Shown here in pieces: positions 61,401-64,000 of a stretch of 64,000 nt of DNA; the stretch's first letter is position 1, and the number at the start of each line of letters is the position of its first letter. This stretch comes from Chitinophagaceae bacterium. GTDB lineage: Bacteria > Bacteroidota > Bacteroidia > Chitinophagales > Chitinophagaceae. The stretch spans positions 744,001 through 808,000 of the forward strand of contig JADKAM010000001.1 of the NCBI GenBank assembly GCA_016715365.1, written 5' to 3'. Below the pieces are notes generated by a model. It had not been told where the DNA came from, did not search any database, and saw nothing but the letters and a program-made list of their open reading frames with translations. The translations under genes and the position numbers were made by a program.

Positions 61401-64000
61401 GCAGCATCAACCAGTACAGATAATACCGTTACTTATAATACTGCAGCACCGAACGTAACCATCAACCAGGCAGCGGCTCAAACCGATCCTACTTCTGCAG
61501 GGTCAATAAACTTTACGGTGGTATTCGACCAGCCGGTTAGTGGTTTTGTAAACGGTGATGTTACCTTAAGCGGTACTGCGGGAGCTACCACGTCTATTGT
61601 AACGGGTGGCCCTACTACCTATAATGTGGCTGTATCGGGTATGACCGGCAGCGGAACAGTAATAGCTACTATTGCTGCAGGTGTTTGTCAAAGCACACCA
61701 TGTGCAGTAAATAATACAGCCTCAACCAGTACTGATAATACAGTTACTTATAATGCACCAGTTGGATGTACCAGTGTAGACCCTGTAGCCAACCAAACGG
61801 TTTGTAACGGATCTGCTACAGCTGCGATAAACTTCAGCAGTCCTACTGCGGGTACCACATTTAGCTGGACAAATAACAATACAGCAATAGGATTAGGAGC
61901 CAGTGGTAATGGTAATATAGCCAGTTTTACAGCAACCAATGCTACAGCTGCGCCTATCGTGGGTACCATAACTGTAACACCAATTTTAACTGTTGTAACT
62001 CCTACAACAACAACCTTTAATTTCACAGGTGGTGCACAAACCTTTACCGTTCCTGCAGGTGTAACATCAATCAACTTTACTGCACTGGGTGCAGAAGGTG
62101 GTGCGGGGGCAAACGGAACCAATAATGGTGGTACGGTAGCTGGTGGTGCAGGTGGTAAAGGATCAAGAGCAACAGGAACACTGGCGGTAACACCCGGCCA
62201 GGTACTGAATATATTTGTAGGTGGCGCCGGAGGTACCCCTACAGCTGGATTTAACGGTGGTGCTGCCGGTGGTAATGCCAATGCCGGTGGTGGTGGTGGA
62301 GCCAGTGATGTAAGATTCCCTGGTGCAGCTGCAGCAGACCGTATCTTAACTGCTGCCGGTGGCGGTGGTGGAGGCCGTGGCGGTTGCGAAGGTATCATTG
62401 GTGCTCCCGGCGCTGGTGGTGCCGGTGGTAACGGAGATGGCAACGGTACAGACGGTGGTAATTCTGTTACCAATAGTGGTGTAGCCGGTGGCGGATTTGG
62501 AGCGATTGGAACAGCACCCGGCGGAGCCGGTATCGGTTGCAGCGGTTTCTTAGGAGCACCTGGTTTAGCTGCCTCCGGAGAAAATGGCGGTAATGGTGGC
62601 GCAGGCCAGTCTTGCTGCTGCTTTAGTTTTGGAAGTATTCCCGGCGGCGGCGGTGGTGGCGGTGGCCAGCTTGGCGGCGGCGGTGGTGGCGGCGGTTCTG
62701 CAGGAACTGTAGCATGCCTGGGTAATGATAAAGGAGCTGGTGGTGGCGGTGCCGGTGGTACCTCATACACTGGTGGTGTAACATCCGGTGCGGTTACAAC
62801 CAATATTCAATCAGGCAATGGTCAGGTTATATTGAACTATAATGTAACTACGGTTTGTAATGGTCCAAGTATAAACTTTACCATAACAGTTAACCCAACT
62901 CCTGCAGTAAATGCAATACCTAACCAGGTAGTTTGTCAGAATGCACCAACAGCCCCTGTAAACTTTACAGGAACTCCTGCCGGTGTAGTATTCCAGTGGA
63001 CAAACAATACACCTGCCATTGGTCTTGCAGCAGCAGGAACAGGTAATATACCTTCATTTATTGCTCAAAATCCGGGTACAACCCCATTGGTAGCAACAAT
63101 TACCGTTACACCAGTAACAGGACTTGCTGCACCAGTTGTAACAACATATAATTTTACCGGTGCAGTTCAAACCTTTACGGTTCCTGCCGGTATCACTTCA
63201 GTAAATCTTAAAACCTGGGGAGCACAGGGTAATTCCAGTGTATCTGGAGCTGCCGGTGGATTAGGCGGCTATGCCGAAGGCAATCTTGCCGTTGTTCCCG
63301 GCCAGATATTAAATGTACTTGTAGGTGGCGGCGCAGCCAGTTCACTTACCGGAGGTTTCAATGGCGGAGGTGCTGGTGGAACAAACCCCGGTTGTGCAGC
63401 AGCACAGGCCGGTGGTGGTGGTGGAGCAAGTGATGTAAGAATTGCTCCTTATTCATTGGCAAACCGCGTGATTGTAGGAGCCGGTGGCGGCGGAGCAGGC
63501 GGTGGACGTGTTGCTGGTTGTGGCAGAGGAACCGGTGGTGGTGGCGGCGGCGGTCTATATGGCGGCGGCGGCGGTTCTGCGTGGATTGGATCTGTTGCAG
63601 GCTGGACCCTGGCTACAGGCGGAACGCAGGCAGCGGGTGGTGCCGGAGGCACTTCAACTTTTGCAACTGTTCCGGGAAATAATGGAACTGCCGGCACACT
63701 TGGTGTTGGCGGAGCCGGTGGTGTGGAAGTAAGCAGCAATCAGGCAGGAACAGCAAATGGTCCTGTTGGTGGTGTCGGCGGCGGTTTAACCGGCGGTGGC
63801 GGAAACCACCCTGGAATAGGTAATTTTGTCGGCGCAAGTGGCGCAGGTGGTTCATCTTATATCGGTGGTGTTACCGGTGGTATTACCACAGCCGGTCTGC
63901 GCACAGGTGCTGGCCAGGTTCAGATTACATATACACCGGTTAGTGCGGCAACCTGTTTCGGTACACAACGTACATTCACCATTACTGTTAATCCAAATGC
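58485..64000 (+). CDS. Giant secreted Asp-box propeller/Ig-like/glycine-rich protein, 3' end outside the window
   Basis: The frame from ATG 58485 stays open to the window end, at least 1838 residues. A signal peptide (TTTFS|QQKKD) precedes a charged helical stretch and a sortilin-like propeller with Asp-boxes (STDAGATW, STDGGTTW, STDGGANW, STNGGTSW, SINGGLNW, TTNGGTTW; to about 60800). Three Ig-like repeats of about 103 residues follow (60820-61755: VTINQAAAQVDPTS, INFTVVFDQPV, NASTSTDNTVTY). Two PKD-like domains, each interrupted by a glycine-rich ALK/LTK-type domain, then follow (61777-62898 and 62905 to the end). A T9SS sorting domain is expected beyond the window. It shares modules with the preceding giant gene. 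The role is probably surface or matrix binding; no catalytic residues are obvious. Confidence 0.88.
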   Translation, partial: MRKLLLLSFTFCFLLTSTTTFSQQKKDREEADRENKVKKKVKREIQEEIDKYDGPDKAVVFEIERTRDLNTGNVPAGKLWQAIQLTQQVKNSASNFSAALSWTERGPDGDFTIGGNPRPTGQQTSGRIRASMIDSLDPTHNTVWVGGVDGGLWKTTNINNNPAGWTLVNDFLANLAIAAICQDPRPGFQNIMYFCTGESYGNADAVRGIGVFKSTDAGATWTLLPSTTTYINGTRILCDFQGNVYLGTRNTGLLRSTDGGTTWTTITPTGIGTSVCDLEISSTGAAARLHVTTGIFSTSGYAYTDNPATVTAATWTAATTPFTSFNQRIELGISGNVLYACPDNASHLVPTIWKSTDGGANWAAIPSQPNGGNWASGQGWYNLACAINPANSNEVIVGGLDNWKSTNGGTSWSQLSSWATSASGFYVHADNHNIQWWDGGTKLMFNCDGGVHFSTNGGTTNTDKNKGLRLKQFYSVAIHPTKPNYFIAGAQDNGMHRLDHPGLDSSAEVVGGDGCYAAIDQNNGNFQFGSYVFNVYRRSINGGLNWTTPINNQSTGRFVNPWDYDNVNFKLYACNNAGTFLRWNDPRTGASTDVVSVSSFSGQNVSAVHASPYTANRVYFGTGNGTISRVDNADVGTSIAGTAINSGSGMPAGYVNCIVTGSSDQNLIACFTNYGVQNVWITTNGGTTWTAIDGNLPDMPVRWALFHPDSDNKAYIATETGVWETDLINGAATIWTTSTSFPTVRTDMIKYRSGDRTIAAGTHGRGIFTSIIPTTTASPNVTINQAAAQVDPTSASPINFTVVFDQPVINFATGDVTLSGTAGATTATVSGGPSTYNVAVTGMSANGTVIATIAAGVCTNAALDPNNASTSTDNTVTYNLPATPPTVTINQAAAQVDPTSTSPINFTVVFDQPVTGFATGDVTLAGTAGATTAVVTGGPTTYNVAVSGMTTCGTVIATIPAGVCQNASSQTNAASTSTDNTVTYNTAAPNVTINQAAAQTDPTSAGSINFTVVFDQPVSGFVNGDVTLSGTAGATTSIVTGGPTTYNVAVSGMTGSGTVIATIAAGVCQSTPCAVNNTASTSTDNTVTYNAPVGCTSVDPVANQTVCNGSATAAINFSSPTAGTTFSWTNNNTAIGLGASGNGNIASFTATNATAAPIVGTITVTPILTVVTPTTTTFNFTGGAQTFTVPAGVTSINFTALGAEGGAGANGTNNGGTVAGGAGGKGSRATGTLAVTPGQVLNIFVGGAGGTPTAGFNGGAAGGNANAGGGGGASDVRFPGAAAADRILTAAGGGGGGRGGCEGIIGAPGAGGAGGNGDGNGTDGGNSVTNSGVAGGGFGAIGTAPGGAGIGCSGFLGAPGLAASGENGGNGGAGQSCCCFSFGSIPGGGGGGGGQLGGGGGGGGSAGTVACLGNDKGAGGGGAGGTSYTGGVTSGAVTTNIQSGNGQVILNYNVTTVCNGPSINFTITVNPTPAVNAIPNQVVCQNAPTAPVNFTGTPAGVVFQWTNNTPAIGLAAAGTGNIPSFIAQNPGTTPLVATITVTPVTGLAAPVVTTYNFTGAVQTFTVPAGITSVNLKTWGAQGNSSVSGAAGGLGGYAEGNLAVVPGQILNVLVGGGAASSLTGGFNGGGAGGTNPGCAAAQAGGGGGASDVRIAPYSLANRVIVGAGGGGAGGGRVAGCGRGTGGGGGGGLYGGGGGSAWIGSVAGWTLATGGTQAAGGAGGTSTFATVPGNNGTAGTLGVGGAGGVEVSSNQAGTANGPVGGVGGGLTGGGGNHPGIGNFVGASGAGGSSYIGGVTGGITTAGLRTGAGQVQITYTPVSAATCFGTQRTFTITVNPN
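60820..61755 (+). repeat. Three tandem bacterial Ig-like repeats
   Basis: Units start near 60820, 61138 and 61450 and are strongly alike at the DNA level (for example AATTTTACGGTGGTATTTGA in the first two). Confidence 0.88.
61777..62898 (+). other. Nested PKD-like/glycine-rich module 2
   Basis: PKD-like strands to VGTITVTP (about 61986), glycine-rich domain (about 62010-62840, FNFTGGAQTFTVPAGVTS to NGQVILNY), then CNGPSINFTITVNPTP. Confidence 0.72.
62905..64000 (+). other. Nested PKD-like/glycine-rich module 3, cut by the window end
   Basis: PKD-like strands to VATITVTP (about 63115), glycine-rich domain (about 63130-63930, YNFTGAVQTFTVPAGITS to AGQVQITY), then CFGTQRTFTITVNPN at the end. 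Confidence 0.7.

Noticed and set aside
61748..62803. A 351-codon minus-strand frame rich in proline
   Set aside because: It is the complement of the glycine-rich domain (GGC/GGT triplets read as GCC/ACC); no start context, and the plus strand has a clear long gene.

Overview
The window comes from a chromosome of the phylum Bacteroidota, most likely family Chitinophagaceae. I infer this from Bacteroidota-type promoters (TTTG, about 20 bases, then TAnnTTTG), scarce Shine-Dalgarno sites, LytS/LytTR-type two-component genes, a type IX secretion (T9SS) C-terminal sorting domain, an S46 dipeptidyl-peptidase, a DUF4834 protein and low to moderate GC. No phage, insertion sequence, CRISPR array or rRNA operon was seen. 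One tRNA gene (CAT anticodon, probably Ile2) is present.

Layout. 1-4.5 kb: 3' part of cysS, a fasciclin lipoprotein and a LytS/LytTR signalling pair. 4.5-9.2 kb: an AlkA-type glycosylase, a free methionine sulfoxide reductase, a CYTH protein, an EXPERA membrane protein with a Tat-exported flavin amine oxidase, and a PhyH dioxygenase. 9.2-16.5 kb: S46 peptidase, GH3 protein, outer-membrane and inner-membrane proteins, and MtgA. 16.5-19.7 kb, minus strand: an operon of M23 peptidase, pnuC, tag, a previously unlisted 59-residue membrane protein and a NadR-like kinase (NAD precursor uptake and salvage), then an Nfu protein. 19.8-23.8 kb: UvrD/PcrA helicase with a two-gene ABC transporter. 24-27 kb: two tandem ECF sigma factors and an M19-like amidohydrolase. 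27-33.3 kb: a candidate structured RNA, recA, an EamA transporter, GNAT, SixA, an esterase-like lipoprotein and an S1/P1 nuclease. 33.4-39.8 kb: long-form PurF, an outer-membrane receptor-like barrel, a repeat-rich intergenic region, an OMP, the tRNA and a HAD phosphatase. 39.8-48.3 kb: DUF4834, the rimP-nusA-infB operon behind a textbook promoter and a leader hairpin, a SurA-like chaperone, HflX and a Rieske protein.

48.5-64 kb holds two giant secreted repeat proteins. The first (48559-57913) has two beta-helix modules, four PKD-like repeats, a glycine-rich domain, seven repeats of about 82 residues and a T9SS sorting domain. It is broken by a 2-base frameshift in repeat 6. The second (58485 to beyond the window end) has an Asp-box propeller, three Ig-like repeats and two glycine-rich modules. 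In all three glycine-rich modules the Gly-rich domain sits inside a PKD-like domain, between its ...TITVTP and ...FTITVNP strands. A decayed fragment of the second gene's propeller lies between the two genes. This pair is the most interesting part of the window.

Other recurring patterns: four minus-strand genes have a -7 box exactly four bases before the ATG (probably leaderless transcripts), heptanucleotide repeats occur inside the nadR-like gene and between genes, and dispersed repeat-like sequences occur both inside and between genes.
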